Positions 1 through 6,268 of a DNA stretch of 8,798 bases are shown here, in pieces (position 1 is the stretch's first letter; each line of letters opens with the position of its first letter). The notes under the pieces were generated by a model. The model searched no databases. It was not told the DNA's origin and was given only the letters and a program-made list of their open reading frames with translations. A program made the position numbers and the translations under genes. The stretch lies in assembly GCA_035359995.1 (NCBI GenBank), contig DAORZT010000082.1, positions 1 through 8,798 of the forward strand. The letters are read 5' to 3'. This DNA comes from JAKPCT01 sp029553165. GTDB taxonomy: Bacteria > Bacillota > UBA4882 > UBA8346.

Positions 1-504
1 GCTGAAATAATTCAAAAATCTTTAGAAGTAAATTTAAAAAATTATTTGGATGAACGATTTGCTGAGGATTTTGAAATAGACACCGAGATGATTGGTGATT
101 GGCCGATGTCCGAAGTTGTTCAGCCGGAGTTAGTGGCCCATAAAGAACTTCTTAGCGGACGTCCTTTAGAAAAGGTGTTTATAGGTTTGATTCCGACTTC
201 AAAATCTTATGAAATTCCTGCCTTTTTAAATTTTGGCGGTTGGAATGAATGCCCGGATTCGGAGATTCATGTTGCGATAATGCGTTATTGGCATGAAAAA
301 TATGGGGCAGATATTATTTCCGTAACACCGGATACTGTTGAGTGTACAGTTAAAAAACCGCCACAAACGAAAGAAGAAGCCCTAGCTCTGGCTAAAGAAC
401 AATTTATTTATTGTCCTGATATTGTATTTCAAGGAACAGGAACTATTTCCAATTTGGCAGCAAGTTTAATTAATGCTGAAAACTGGTATTTCTGGTGGGA
501 TTAA
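1..504 (+). CDS. DUF4253-domain protein, 5'-truncated by the window edge
   Basis: The reading frame is open from base 1, so the gene begins upstream of the window; 167 residues are visible. The TTG at 46 has no ribosome binding site and the frame before it is coding-like, so it is not taken as the start. The C-terminal half carries the features I associate with DUF4253: a GGWNECP motif near 235-255, a histidine-containing RYWHEKYGA segment near 280-310, a PPQTKEEALALAKEQ helix, a YCPDI segment and an aromatic C-terminus ending WYFWWD. The biochemical role of this family is unknown to me. Members are mostly small cytosolic proteins, sometimes found among immunity-type genes. No signal peptide or membrane segment is visible in this part. 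It is the first of several small, unrelated + strand genes. Family assignment is from remembered motifs; function is not assigned. Confidence 0.8.
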   Translation, partial: AEIIQKSLEVNLKNYLDERFAEDFEIDTEMIGDWPMSEVVQPELVAHKELLSGRPLEKVFIGLIPTSKSYEIPAFLNFGGWNECPDSEIHVAIMRYWHEKYGADIISVTPDTVECTVKKPPQTKEEALALAKEQFIYCPDIVFQGTGTISNLAASLINAENWYFWWD

Positions 505-525
505 GATCTGATTTCCTAATGTGAG

Positions 526-554
526 TTGGATTATGTTACGCTCCCAATTTTATA
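526..554 (+). promoter_or_regulatory. possible sigma-A promoter for the quinone reductase gene
   Basis: TTGGAT at 526-531 and TTTATA at 549-554 are separated by 17 bp, in the 89-bp gap between the DUF4253 gene and the GTG start at 594. Both hexamers are imperfect and AT-rich sequence gives such matches by chance, so support is weak. Confidence 0.25.
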
Positions 555-593
555 TGTAAGCTAGAATATGATCATGAGAGGAGTAGCTTAGAA

Positions 594-1196
594 GTGAAAG
601 TATCGGTTATTTTAGGGCATCCCTACAGTAAAAGCTTTAATCATGCGATTGCCGAAACAGTGGTTACGACACTGCAAAAAAATGGGCATAAGGTCTATTT
701 TCATGATCTCTATGCCGAAAAATTTAATCCCTTAGTTACTGCCAGTGATTTTGCAGGTCAAAGTTTGGAAGAGGTAGTCCAAAAACACCAAGCTGAGATT
801 AAAGAAGCAGAGGGGATTGTAATCGTCCATCCGAATTGGTGGGGGCAACCTCCGGCCATCCTGAAAGGGTGGGTTGACCGGGTTTTATGGAATAACGTTG
901 CCTATCAGTTTGATGAAGCTGATAATGGCGGTGGCGTACCAAAAGGGTTATTGAAAGCAAAGTCGGCTTTAGTCTTTAATACTTCAAATACACCTGCTGA
1001 AAGAGAGGAAACAGTGTTTGGCGATCCGCTCGAATCGATCTGGAAGAAGTGTATCTTTGACTTTTGCGGTGTCAAAGAAGTTTACCGGATGATGTTTAGA
1101 GTGATTGCTGACAGTACGGATGCAGAACGGAAGCAATGGTTAAATGAGGTGGCAGCGATTGTTAGTCGTTACTATCCTGAAGAGAGCACAGATTGA
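594..1196 (+). CDS. NAD(P)H:quinone oxidoreductase, flavodoxin-2 fold (MdaB/KefF/YwrO-like)
   Basis: This 200-residue protein has the flavodoxin-2 (NQO1-like) fold and probably transfers hydride from NAD(P)H through bound FMN or FAD to quinones or other small acceptors in the cytosol. Visible features are the N-terminal beta strand and flavin phosphate loop (VILGHPYSKSFN, residues 5-16), the family signature HPNWWGQPPAILKGWVDRV (79-97) with the conserved WWG-P-LKGW pattern, and the NTSNTP loop (129-134) at the third flavin contact. Length matches the family (about 180-210). The start is GTG at 594, with GAGAGGAG at 576-583 ten bases upstream. Orthologues act in oxidative or electrophile defence or as ancillary subunits of potassium efflux systems. 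No Kef transporter is adjacent, so a free-standing reductase is more likely. The true electron acceptor cannot be read from sequence. Confidence 0.88.
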   Translation: MKVSVILGHPYSKSFNHAIAETVVTTLQKNGHKVYFHDLYAEKFNPLVTASDFAGQSLEEVVQKHQAEIKEAEGIVIVHPNWWGQPPAILKGWVDRVLWNNVAYQFDEADNGGGVPKGLLKAKSALVFNTSNTPAEREETVFGDPLESIWKKCIFDFCGVKEVYRMMFRVIADSTDAERKQWLNEVAAIVSRYYPEESTD

Positions 1197-1216
1197 GGAG
1201 AAAGCTAAATGGATTC

Positions 1217-1224
1217 AAAAGGAG
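1217..1224 (+). promoter_or_regulatory. ribosome binding site choosing ATG 1232
   Basis: AAAAGGAG lies 7 bases before ATG 1232. This favours 1232 over the TTG at 1193, which overlaps the stop of the preceding gene and lacks such a site. Confidence 0.6.
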
Positions 1225-1231
1225 TACATCT

Positions 1232-1465
1232 ATGGGGACGAAGTACGCCAACATTTATGTAAGAAATAAAACGCTCGATGAGATCGAAAAGGTGTTAATT
1301 AATGAACATCAAAATAGGTCAGATGATGAATCGTTTCGGGTGTTTCAAAATTTACTTGGGGCACAAACAGTCTCTAACGAACAGGAGCTTTTGGTGAAAC
1401 GACTTTTGAAGCTGAGTAATAAAATAAGTAATAAATATTATATTGGCGAAATAGTTACGGATTAG
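1232..1465 (+). CDS. N-terminal fragment of the interrupted gene (77 residues)
   Basis: This is the part that would be translated if TAG 1463-1465 stops ribosomes. It starts at ATG 1232 behind AAAAGGAG. The frame can be extended 13 codons to a TTG at 1193 that overlaps the upstream stop codon, but that start has no clear binding site. The fragment is rich in charged residues and mostly predicted helical. It ends inside what looks like a continuous fold, so a stable independent protein is doubtful. Confidence 0.45.
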   Translation: MGTKYANIYVRNKTLDEIEKVLINEHQNRSDDESFRVFQNLLGAQTVSNEQELLVKRLLKLSNKISNKYYIGEIVTD

Positions 1466-1501
1466 ATTACTATTCTAAATGATAATTTTGAATGGGAATC
1501 T

Positions 1502-1867
1502 GTGAAAGATATTGCCAAGAAATATTCTAAAGTTCTTGCTGGAATTTGGTTGTCGGTTGGGTATTTTGATGATGATATCTTTGAACTTAATTTATTTGAA
1601 AATGGAAAAAGGATTGCTGGCCATACATCGGGTGCAACGGACTTTTATGGTCTAAAGCCAGAACTAGGTGACGTTACAACAATAAAATTGAAACTCAATT
1701 TAGAACTTTCAGAATTCGAATTAGCTAAGATTTTTAAGCTAAAATTTTTAGCAGAGAAAATCATCGAATTGGAAAAGGTCTTTGGGATTTCCCTGAGATT
1801 GGATGCTAATCGGTATAAAGATTCTGATGAAGAATTGAAACGTAAGTTTAAAATCATTAATTTATAA
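1502..1867 (+). CDS. C-terminal fragment of the interrupted gene (121 residues)
   Basis: This is the in-frame continuation after the interior TAG. The first usable start is GTG 1502, preceded by GGGA only four bases away, which is a poor spacing, so efficient reinitiation is doubtful. It contains the best-ordered part of the protein: an LSVGYFDDDIFELNLFENG strand pair and a C-terminal amphipathic helix. An independent gene-finder would probably call it a separate hypothetical gene; I think it is the second half of the gene starting at 1232. Confidence 0.45.
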   Translation: MKDIAKKYSKVLAGIWLSVGYFDDDIFELNLFENGKRIAGHTSGATDFYGLKPELGDVTTIKLKLNLELSEFELAKIFKLKFLAEKIIELEKVFGISLRLDANRYKDSDEELKRKFKIINL

Positions 1868-1878
1868 GAATTGTTGCT

Positions 1879-1917
1879 TTGGTTAGTTCAATAAAAGAGA
1901 GTTAATTAAAACGTTTT
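1879..1917 (+). promoter_or_regulatory. possible promoter with overlapping AAAACGTTTT palindrome
   Basis: TTGGTT at 1879-1884 and TTAATT at 1902-1907 (17-bp spacing) could form a weak sigma-A promoter for the GNAT gene. The perfect 10-bp palindrome AAAACGTTTT at 1908-1917 would lie at the expected transcription start. It resembles the core of a CcpA cre box but mismatches the flanking G and A positions of the consensus. Low support. Confidence 0.22.
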
Positions 1918-1929
1918 CTTTGTAATAAT

Positions 1930-1936
1930 AAGGAAG
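1930..1936 (+). promoter_or_regulatory. ribosome binding site of the GNAT gene
   Basis: AAGGAAG ends 11 bases before ATG 1948. The alternative GTG at 1936 overlaps this site and has none of its own, so ATG 1948 is chosen. Confidence 0.55.
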
Positions 1937-1947
1937 TGATTCAGACA

Positions 1948-2433
1948 ATGAAACCAACTTTTAAATATCAGCCCTTTCAAGTAGGACAGGAACGGATTGT
2001 TTCCGAACTTGTTTGGGAAGTATTTGCAGAGTTCGAAGCGCCGGAATACTCGGATGAAGGAATCAATACTTTTAAAGAGTTTATCAAACCGGAAGCGTTA
2101 CGGCAAAGAGTTACAAATGGAGATTATCAGATTTATTGCTGTTTTAATGAAGCGGAATTAGTTGGAGTCTTAGCGTTAAGAGATCGAACCCATATTTCAT
2201 TATTATTCGTTAAAAAGAACTATCATCGTCAAGGAATTGCCAAAGAATTATTACGGTTGGCTCTTGAAGAGCTTCAAAAGTCTGGGTCACAAGTTGAATC
2301 AATAACCGTTAATTCTTCGCCATATGCAGTCAAAATCTATGAGAGACTTGGTTTTATTGCAACAGACACCATGCAGGAGAAAGATGGGATTAAATATACA
2401 CCAATGAAAAAAATTATAATTTATTATAATTGA
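1948..2433 (+). CDS. GNAT-family N-acetyltransferase
   Basis: This 161-residue cytosolic protein has the single-domain GNAT layout and would transfer an acetyl group from acetyl-CoA to an amine of an unidentified substrate. Motif A is clear: the beta-4 strand HISLLFVKKNYHRQGIAKELLRLA (residues 82-105) with the Q/R-x-x-G-x-G/A type pyrophosphate loop as HRQGIA (93-98). Motif B follows as the SITVNSSPYAVKIYERLGF region (118-136), including the conserved Asn/Ser-Pro-x-Ala-x-x-x-Tyr pattern; Y131 is positioned to act as the general acid. Length is typical. The gene stands between the broken gene and the small membrane protein, with 29 bases to the latter, so the two may be cotranscribed. GNAT substrates range from antibiotics to protein N-termini and cannot be inferred here. 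Confidence 0.9.
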   Translation: MKPTFKYQPFQVGQERIVSELVWEVFAEFEAPEYSDEGINTFKEFIKPEALRQRVTNGDYQIYCCFNEAELVGVLALRDRTHISLLFVKKNYHRQGIAKELLRLALEELQKSGSQVESITVNSSPYAVKIYERLGFIATDTMQEKDGIKYTPMKKIIIYYN

Positions 2434-2462
2434 TGTTAGTAAATGATTAAGGAGGTATCAAT

Positions 2463-2684
2463 ATGGCGTTATTTGCCAAAATTTTATTTCTGGGAATGGG
2501 GATTTATATGTTGCTGGGATCAATTTTAAAATGGGACAATTTGTTGAAGGGTAGAAAAGAAGCACGATTGGCTAGTCTTATTGGTGAAACCGGAGTCCGG
2601 TATTTCTATGGTATTCTAGGAGCGTTGTTAATTGTGGTCGGTGTAATGATGTTTTTTGGTAACTATGATTTTCTGTTTCAATGA
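2463..2684 (+). CDS. small two-helix membrane protein, Imm17-like
   Basis: This 73-residue protein has two hydrophobic segments (about residues 3-20 and 47-65) separated by a basic loop containing NLLKGRKEARLASLIGETGVRYFYG. A small protein with a first helix ending near a K/NWD motif and a second starting with G-x-R-x-FYxxLG fits my recollection of the Imm17 immunity-protein family (PF15562); the family call is tentative. It has an excellent ribosome binding site (AAGGAGGT, 2449-2456) and ATG start. Its stop overlaps a possible in-frame ATG of the glycoside hydrolase gene (ATGA at 2681-2684), so the two may share a transcript. No cognate polymorphic toxin is visible. If the family call is wrong, it is simply a small inner-membrane protein of unknown role. 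Confidence 0.7.
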   Translation: MALFAKILFLGMGIYMLLGSILKWDNLLKGRKEARLASLIGETGVRYFYGILGALLIVVGVMMFFGNYDFLFQ

Positions 2685-2701
2685 TCGGTTTATTAATTGC
2701 T

Positions 2702-2708
2702 AAGGGAG
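2702..2708 (+). promoter_or_regulatory. ribosome binding site choosing TTG 2717 for the GH30 gene
   Basis: AAGGGAG lies eight bases before TTG 2717. The ATG at 2681 has no purine-rich sequence upstream and would add 12 residues in front of a standard signal peptide. Confidence 0.6.
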
Positions 2709-2716
2709 TGAATCAA

Positions 2717-5440
2717 TTGAAACGGTTTAAAAGTAATGGCTGCTTCCTCTTGGTTTTATTGCTGTCAGTAATTGTTTACATACCAATTGCTTCAACAGAA
2801 GCTTCAACCACTTGTAATCTGAACTGGGATGTTGAAAAACAGGTTATTGAAGGATTTGGTGGTTCCGGAGCCTTTCGACAAGCCAAAAATTTGTTGGAGT
2901 ATCCCGAGAAGGATCGTAATCTGATCCTCGATCTCTTATTTTCCCAAGAGAAGGGGATTGGATTAAGCATCGTCCGTAATATTATTGGCGACGGTGGTGA
3001 TTGGGGGAAGCCGATTGATGGTCCATCACCCAGTATCCAACCTCAGGATGGTGTCTGGAACTGGAAAGGGGATGAAGATCAGATTTGGTTGATGAATGAA
3101 GCCCGGAAACGAGGGTGTACCCGTTTTGTCAGCACCGCCTGGAGCCCTCCGGCTTGGATGAAAACTAATAACAGTGTTATCAAAGGTGGTGAATTACGCC
3201 CGGATAAATATCAAGCCTTTGCCGAATACCTTGCCAAATATGTTCAGGGTTATAAAGAACATCATAACATTGATATTTATGCAATCTCGCCAACCAATGA
3301 ACCGGACCTTAGTACCGATTATTCATCTTGTCTCTGGACGGGATCACAATTAAAAGAGTTTATCAAAGATCACCTTACTCCGACTTTGAAACGGGAAAAC
3401 CTTGGAGTTAAAGTTATTTTGCCGGAAACGATGAATTTTGGCGAAGACTATGCGCTCGAAACGTTAAATGATCCTGAAGCAAGTCAGGGAGTTGATATTA
3501 TTGCTTCGCATGCATATGACTTTAAAGCCAAACCATTTCCGGTTGCCAAAAGTCATAATAAATCCATTTGGCAGACTGAGGTTTCCAATATCGGATTTAA
3601 TGACGGGAGTATTGACGACGGCTTAAAATATGCGAAACTGCTCCATGACCATATGACTGTAACCGAGGTTAATGCCTGGTTTTATTGGTGGTTATTTTCA
3701 TATAAAGACGGAGAAGCACTAATTCATTTGGATACTGATTACAAAATTTATCGAACTTTCAAACGCCTTTATACAATCGGTAATTACAGCCGTTTTGTTC
3801 GACCTGGATATGTCAGGATTGATGCCGAACAAAATCCGGTTGACAATGTTTTTGTTACTGCCTACAAAGATAAGACTACTGGCAAATTTGCAATTGTAGT
3901 TATTAATAACGGCAATGAAGAGCGGCAGATTGATTTTAAATTAAATCAATTTCCAAAGCTGAATATGCTTGTTCCATATCGAACCTCGGCTAATGAAGAT
4001 TTAGCTAAATTAGGCAAACTAAAGGTTAAAAATGGTGTTTTTAATACTTCCTTAAAACCAAAGAGTGTTACGACCTTTGTGCCGGTCAATGGTGAACTCC
4101 CTGAACAGTTAAGTTTCAGGGAGAGCTTGTCGCCAATTGAAGCAGAAGATTTTGACAGCCAGTCTGGAGTGAAGATTGAACCCACCATTGATGGTGGTTC
4201 AGCGGTCGTATTCACTAAAAAAGGCGCTTATACAGTCTATCGTAACTTGAACTTTAATAATGGCACTGAAGCTTGCGAATTGCGTTTAGCGCTTTCGGGG
4301 CCGGGCAAACTGGAGTTGTTTTTATATAGCCCAATCGGCACCTTGATTGGGAAATATTCATTGGCAGAAAACGACAAGAAGTCTGCCGCTTGGAAGAAGA
4401 CTGTTTATGAAACGGTATCGATTCCAACCGAAAAGGTAAGAGGCGTAAATGATCTTTGTTTGGTATTTACACCTTGGGATCAGGGCGCAACCGTAAAAGT
4501 GGATTCATTTTTGTTTAAAGGTGTTGTAAAGCCACCAGCGGGTAAAATAAAGCTTCAGATGGAGACAGCGACAAGCCAGAACGAAACTAATACAATTGCG
4601 CCACGCTTTAAGATAATTAATAGTGGGACTGTTCCGGTAAATCTGGAAACAGTAAAGATCCGTTATTTTTATACACTTGATACTGAAGCGCCGCAACAAT
4701 TCGAATATCGTGGCGGAACATTGCCTGCTACTGCAGTGATTGGAACTGTTAATAAGTTAAACGTTTTAGTTCCGCAAGCCAATTACTATCTTGAAGTAGG
4801 TTTTAACAATACTGCAGGAACCCTGGAACCCGGGAATGAAGTTGAAGTCCGGGTGGCATTTTCGATCCAGGGAGGAATCTACCGGCAAGATAATGATTTC
4901 TCATTCAATCCGGATCAGGGTGGAATGGTTGCTTGGAATCAGATCGCCGGTTATATCAATGACGGATTGTGTTGGGGAAGCGAGCCGTCATTGTTAACCA
5001 ATTCCGGATTTGAAACCGGTACTACCGATGGCTGGTTTAATTTCGGAGAGATCAAGCTTAGGATCACCGATGAGACTTCCCATACCGGAACCTATGCGGT
5101 ATTAGTTTCCGGGCGAAATGAATCCTGGCAGGGAATAGCCCAGGATATCAGCAAGATCATGAAGCCAGGTAAAAAATATGAGGTTTCTGCCTGGATTAAG
5201 CTTAAAGATAAAGCTTATAGCGTCGGACGGTTGAGCGTAAAACGGACTGATGACCGGGGTGACAACTACTCCTGGATTGATTCGAAACCTGTTAATGATG
5301 AAGAATGGACCTGTATCAGCGGTATTTATGAGTTGAACGTCACCGGAACATTGAAAGAATTAGTGTTATATTCCGAAGGTCCGGAGCCAGGTGTAGAATA
5401 CTATGTTGATAATGTTATTGTTAAAGAGCTAATCGACTGA
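2717..5440 (+). CDS. secreted GH30 glycoside hydrolase (probable xylanase) with CBM6, CBM3 and CBM22 modules
   Basis: This 907-residue extracellular enzyme probably cleaves xylan. Domain order (residues from TTG 2717): signal peptide 1 to about 29 (MKRFK n-region, leucine/valine-rich core, likely cut after STEA); GH30 barrel plus beta side domain, about 37-457; CBM6-like 470-601 (starting SPIEAEDFD); CBM3-like 610-757 (ending WGSEP); CBM22/CBM4_9-like 759-904 (LTNSGFETGTTDGWF to EYYVDNV). The GH30 acid/base is E195 in SPTNEPD and the nucleophile E288 in SIWQTEVS; EGFGGSGAF (45-53) and NYSRFVRPGY (356-365) are further family marks. The catalytic residues are intact. Xylan-active GH30 enzymes fall mainly in subfamilies 7, 8 and 10; the short loop between HAYD and the nucleophile strand leaves the subfamily open, so endo-xylanase versus xylobiohydrolase is undecided. 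There is no dockerin, SLH or sortase motif, so it is probably free or held by its binding modules. An intrinsic terminator follows. Confidence 0.9.
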   Translation: MKRFKSNGCFLLVLLLSVIVYIPIASTEASTTCNLNWDVEKQVIEGFGGSGAFRQAKNLLEYPEKDRNLILDLLFSQEKGIGLSIVRNIIGDGGDWGKPIDGPSPSIQPQDGVWNWKGDEDQIWLMNEARKRGCTRFVSTAWSPPAWMKTNNSVIKGGELRPDKYQAFAEYLAKYVQGYKEHHNIDIYAISPTNEPDLSTDYSSCLWTGSQLKEFIKDHLTPTLKRENLGVKVILPETMNFGEDYALETLNDPEASQGVDIIASHAYDFKAKPFPVAKSHNKSIWQTEVSNIGFNDGSIDDGLKYAKLLHDHMTVTEVNAWFYWWLFSYKDGEALIHLDTDYKIYRTFKRLYTIGNYSRFVRPGYVRIDAEQNPVDNVFVTAYKDKTTGKFAIVVINNGNEERQIDFKLNQFPKLNMLVPYRTSANEDLAKLGKLKVKNGVFNTSLKPKSVTTFVPVNGELPEQLSFRESLSPIEAEDFDSQSGVKIEPTIDGGSAVVFTKKGAYTVYRNLNFNNGTEACELRLALSGPGKLELFLYSPIGTLIGKYSLAENDKKSAAWKKTVYETVSIPTEKVRGVNDLCLVFTPWDQGATVKVDSFLFKGVVKPPAGKIKLQMETATSQNETNTIAPRFKIINSGTVPVNLETVKIRYFYTLDTEAPQQFEYRGGTLPATAVIGTVNKLNVLVPQANYYLEVGFNNTAGTLEPGNEVEVRVAFSIQGGIYRQDNDFSFNPDQGGMVAWNQIAGYINDGLCWGSEPSLLTNSGFETGTTDGWFNFGEIKLRITDETSHTGTYAVLVSGRNESWQGIAQDISKIMKPGKKYEVSAWIKLKDKAYSVGRLSVKRTDDRGDNYSWIDSKPVNDEEWTCISGIYELNVTGTLKELVLYSEGPEPGVEYYVDNVIVKELID

Positions 5441-5461
5441 TAAAAGTAAACGTTAATTTTC

Positions 5462-5492
5462 AAAAGGTTACCCATTGTGGGTAGCCTTTTTT
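5462..5492 (+). terminator. intrinsic terminator after the GH30 gene
   Basis: The stem AAAAGGTTACCCA pairs with TGGGTAGCCTTTT (one G-T pair) around a TTG loop and runs into a T-tract, 21 bases after the GH30 stop codon. Strong and well placed. Confidence 0.9.
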
Positions 5493-5599
5493 ATCTGTTC
5501 AGCCTAGGAGTATCATAAATTTTTTAAAAATTAATCGTTATTTTTAGGAATATTTTTCAAGGCCGATTGATATCCTTTAATGAGAAGCATGGTGCAATT

Positions 5600-5607
5600 A
5601 AAGGAGG
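5600..5607 (+). promoter_or_regulatory. ribosome binding site choosing ATG 5615
   Basis: AAAGGAGG sits seven bases before ATG 5615. It decides against the upstream in-frame ATA/ATG region starting near 5567, which would place 16 hydrophilic residues before the membrane helix and overlap this site. Confidence 0.65.
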
Positions 5608-5614
5608 AATTATT

Positions 5615-6097
5615 ATGGAACGCAAAGCTTTAAAAACAATATCTAATCTTCTGTCAAAAACTGCGGGGTTGGTTTTCTTCTCATTCTTAGCAATTTCATT
5701 GGGAGTAGTCTTTGGATTGCTTTTTGAAGGATGGGTGAAGGATCAACCGGGGACACCGGTTGGTACCACCAACAGTACGATCGAAACGGTTGATTTACCG
5801 GTTGAACAGATTGAAACTTCTCCTCAGGCTGAAGAGAAGATTAGCAACAACACTACTAAATCGGCAACCCAATCAGTCGCTGAGGTCAAATACAAAGTGC
5901 GGGTTGGTCCATATGCCAGTCGAAATGAGGCGTTAACCGTTTCCAAAGAACTTGAAAAACTGGGTTATCCGGTTTATGTTGGCAATAGTGAACCGTTTGC
6001 GGTCCAGGTTGGTGCTTTTGGGACCCAAAACAATGCTGAGAAATTAAAACAAGAGTTGAATGGGATTGGATTTAAAAGTTACATCGAAACCAAATAG
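5615..6097 (+). CDS. membrane-anchored SPOR-domain protein
   Basis: This 160-residue protein has a short basic cytoplasmic N-terminus, one transmembrane helix (about residues 17-37, SKTAGLVFFSFLAISLGVV onward), a low-complexity Thr/Glu/Pro-rich linker (about 42-90) and a C-terminal SPOR domain (about 93-158). The SPOR domain shows its usual two-fold internal repeat, VGPYASRNEALTVSKELEKLG (98-118) and VGAFGTQNNAEKLKQELNGIG (132-152). SPOR domains bind denuded glycan strands of peptidoglycan, typically at division septa or in spore-cortex contexts, so the protein probably sits in the cytoplasmic membrane with the domain facing the wall. It lacks any amidase or other catalytic domain. It is a single-gene unit between two intrinsic terminators. 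The stop is TAG with a second in-frame TAG two codons on. Whether it works in division or sporulation cannot be told. Confidence 0.88.
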   Translation: MERKALKTISNLLSKTAGLVFFSFLAISLGVVFGLLFEGWVKDQPGTPVGTTNSTIETVDLPVEQIETSPQAEEKISNNTTKSATQSVAEVKYKVRVGPYASRNEALTVSKELEKLGYPVYVGNSEPFAVQVGAFGTQNNAEKLKQELNGIGFKSYIETK

Positions 6098-6124
6098 ATA
6101 TAGCCAAATCACAAAGAGACCAGG

Positions 6125-6159
6125 ATTTTAAGACAAAATGTCAAATAAATTCTTAAAAT
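6125..6159 (+). repeat. inverted repeat overlapping the base of the SPOR-gene terminator
   Basis: ATTTTAAG (6125-6132) is perfectly inverted as CTTAAAAT (6152-6159). A smaller GACA-AAA-TGTC hairpin (6132-6142) lies inside. The right arm shares bases 6155-6159 with the terminator stem, so the two structures exclude each other. AT-rich pairing is weak and may be chance. Confidence 0.3.
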
Positions 6160-6180
6160 GGCCGATAGGCCGTTTTTTTT
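6155..6180 (+). terminator. intrinsic terminator after the SPOR gene
   Basis: The stem AAAATGGCC pairs with GGCCGTTTT (one T-G pair) around a GATA loop and is followed by eight T residues, 57 bases after the SPOR stop codon. Confidence 0.85.
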
Positions 6181-6250
6181 ATAGTAAGAAATTGCTCCTT
6201 AAGGGCAATAATTTAAAAATAACAAGAATCACGAATCTGGATTAAGGATG

Positions 6251-6268
6251 TTTAACAAAATTGTAAAA
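6251..6268 (+). promoter_or_regulatory. inverted repeat over the -35 element, possible operator
   Basis: TTTAACAA (6251-6258), two bases, then TTGTAAAA (6261-6268): 7 of 8 positions are complementary. It contains the same letters as a Rex half-site (TTAACAA) but the half-sites face the opposite way from the usual Rex operator (TTGTTAA-N4-TTAACAA), so it is not called a Rex site. Confidence 0.25.

Larger units (their letters stand above)
1232..1867 (+). pseudogene. unrecognised small cytosolic protein gene interrupted by an in-frame TAG
   Basis: From ATG 1232 to TAA 1865-1867 there is one frame of 212 codons with a single interior stop, TAG at 1463-1465. Both sides read as normal soluble protein in the same frame. 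Just before the stop is a YYIGEIVTD segment. Just after it the frame continues directly as ITILNDNFEWESVKDIAKK, then an acidic SVGYFDDDIFELNLFENGK strand region and a GLKPELGD turn, ending in a charged helix. No frame change is needed to join them, so a nonsense change (for example C to T in CAG) or a sequencing error is the simplest reading. No named domain is recognised; the layout resembles small hypothetical proteins of Bacillota. There is no signal peptide or membrane segment. It follows the quinone reductase by 35 bases. Function is unknown. Stop-codon recoding is possible but unsupported here. Confidence 0.6.

Noticed and set aside
46..504. TTG at 46 as the start of the DUF4253 gene
   Set aside because: The frame is open to base 1 with protein-like codons and there is no ribosome binding site before 46, so the gene is cut by the window edge.
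1463..1465. Pyrrolysine or other TAG recoding as the explanation for the interior stop
   Set aside because: No recoding genes or structured element are visible and a nonsense change is simpler; kept only as an alternative in the finding.
2715..2728. cre-like sequence AATTGAAACGGTTT at the GH30 start codon
   Set aside because: Key G and C positions of the cre consensus do not match when aligned on the central CG, and it overlaps the chosen start codon.
3946..4699. Minus-strand open frames inside the GH30 gene (also at 1645-1857, 2776-2970 and 8600-8791)
   Set aside because: They lie entirely opposite genes with clear domain matches, lack ribosome binding sites and show no recognisable protein features.
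6191..6209. Hairpin ATTGCTC-CTTAA-GGGCAAT as a second terminator
   Set aside because: No T-tract follows on the + strand, and the reverse strand offers only a short mixed T-rich stretch with no minus-strand gene to end.
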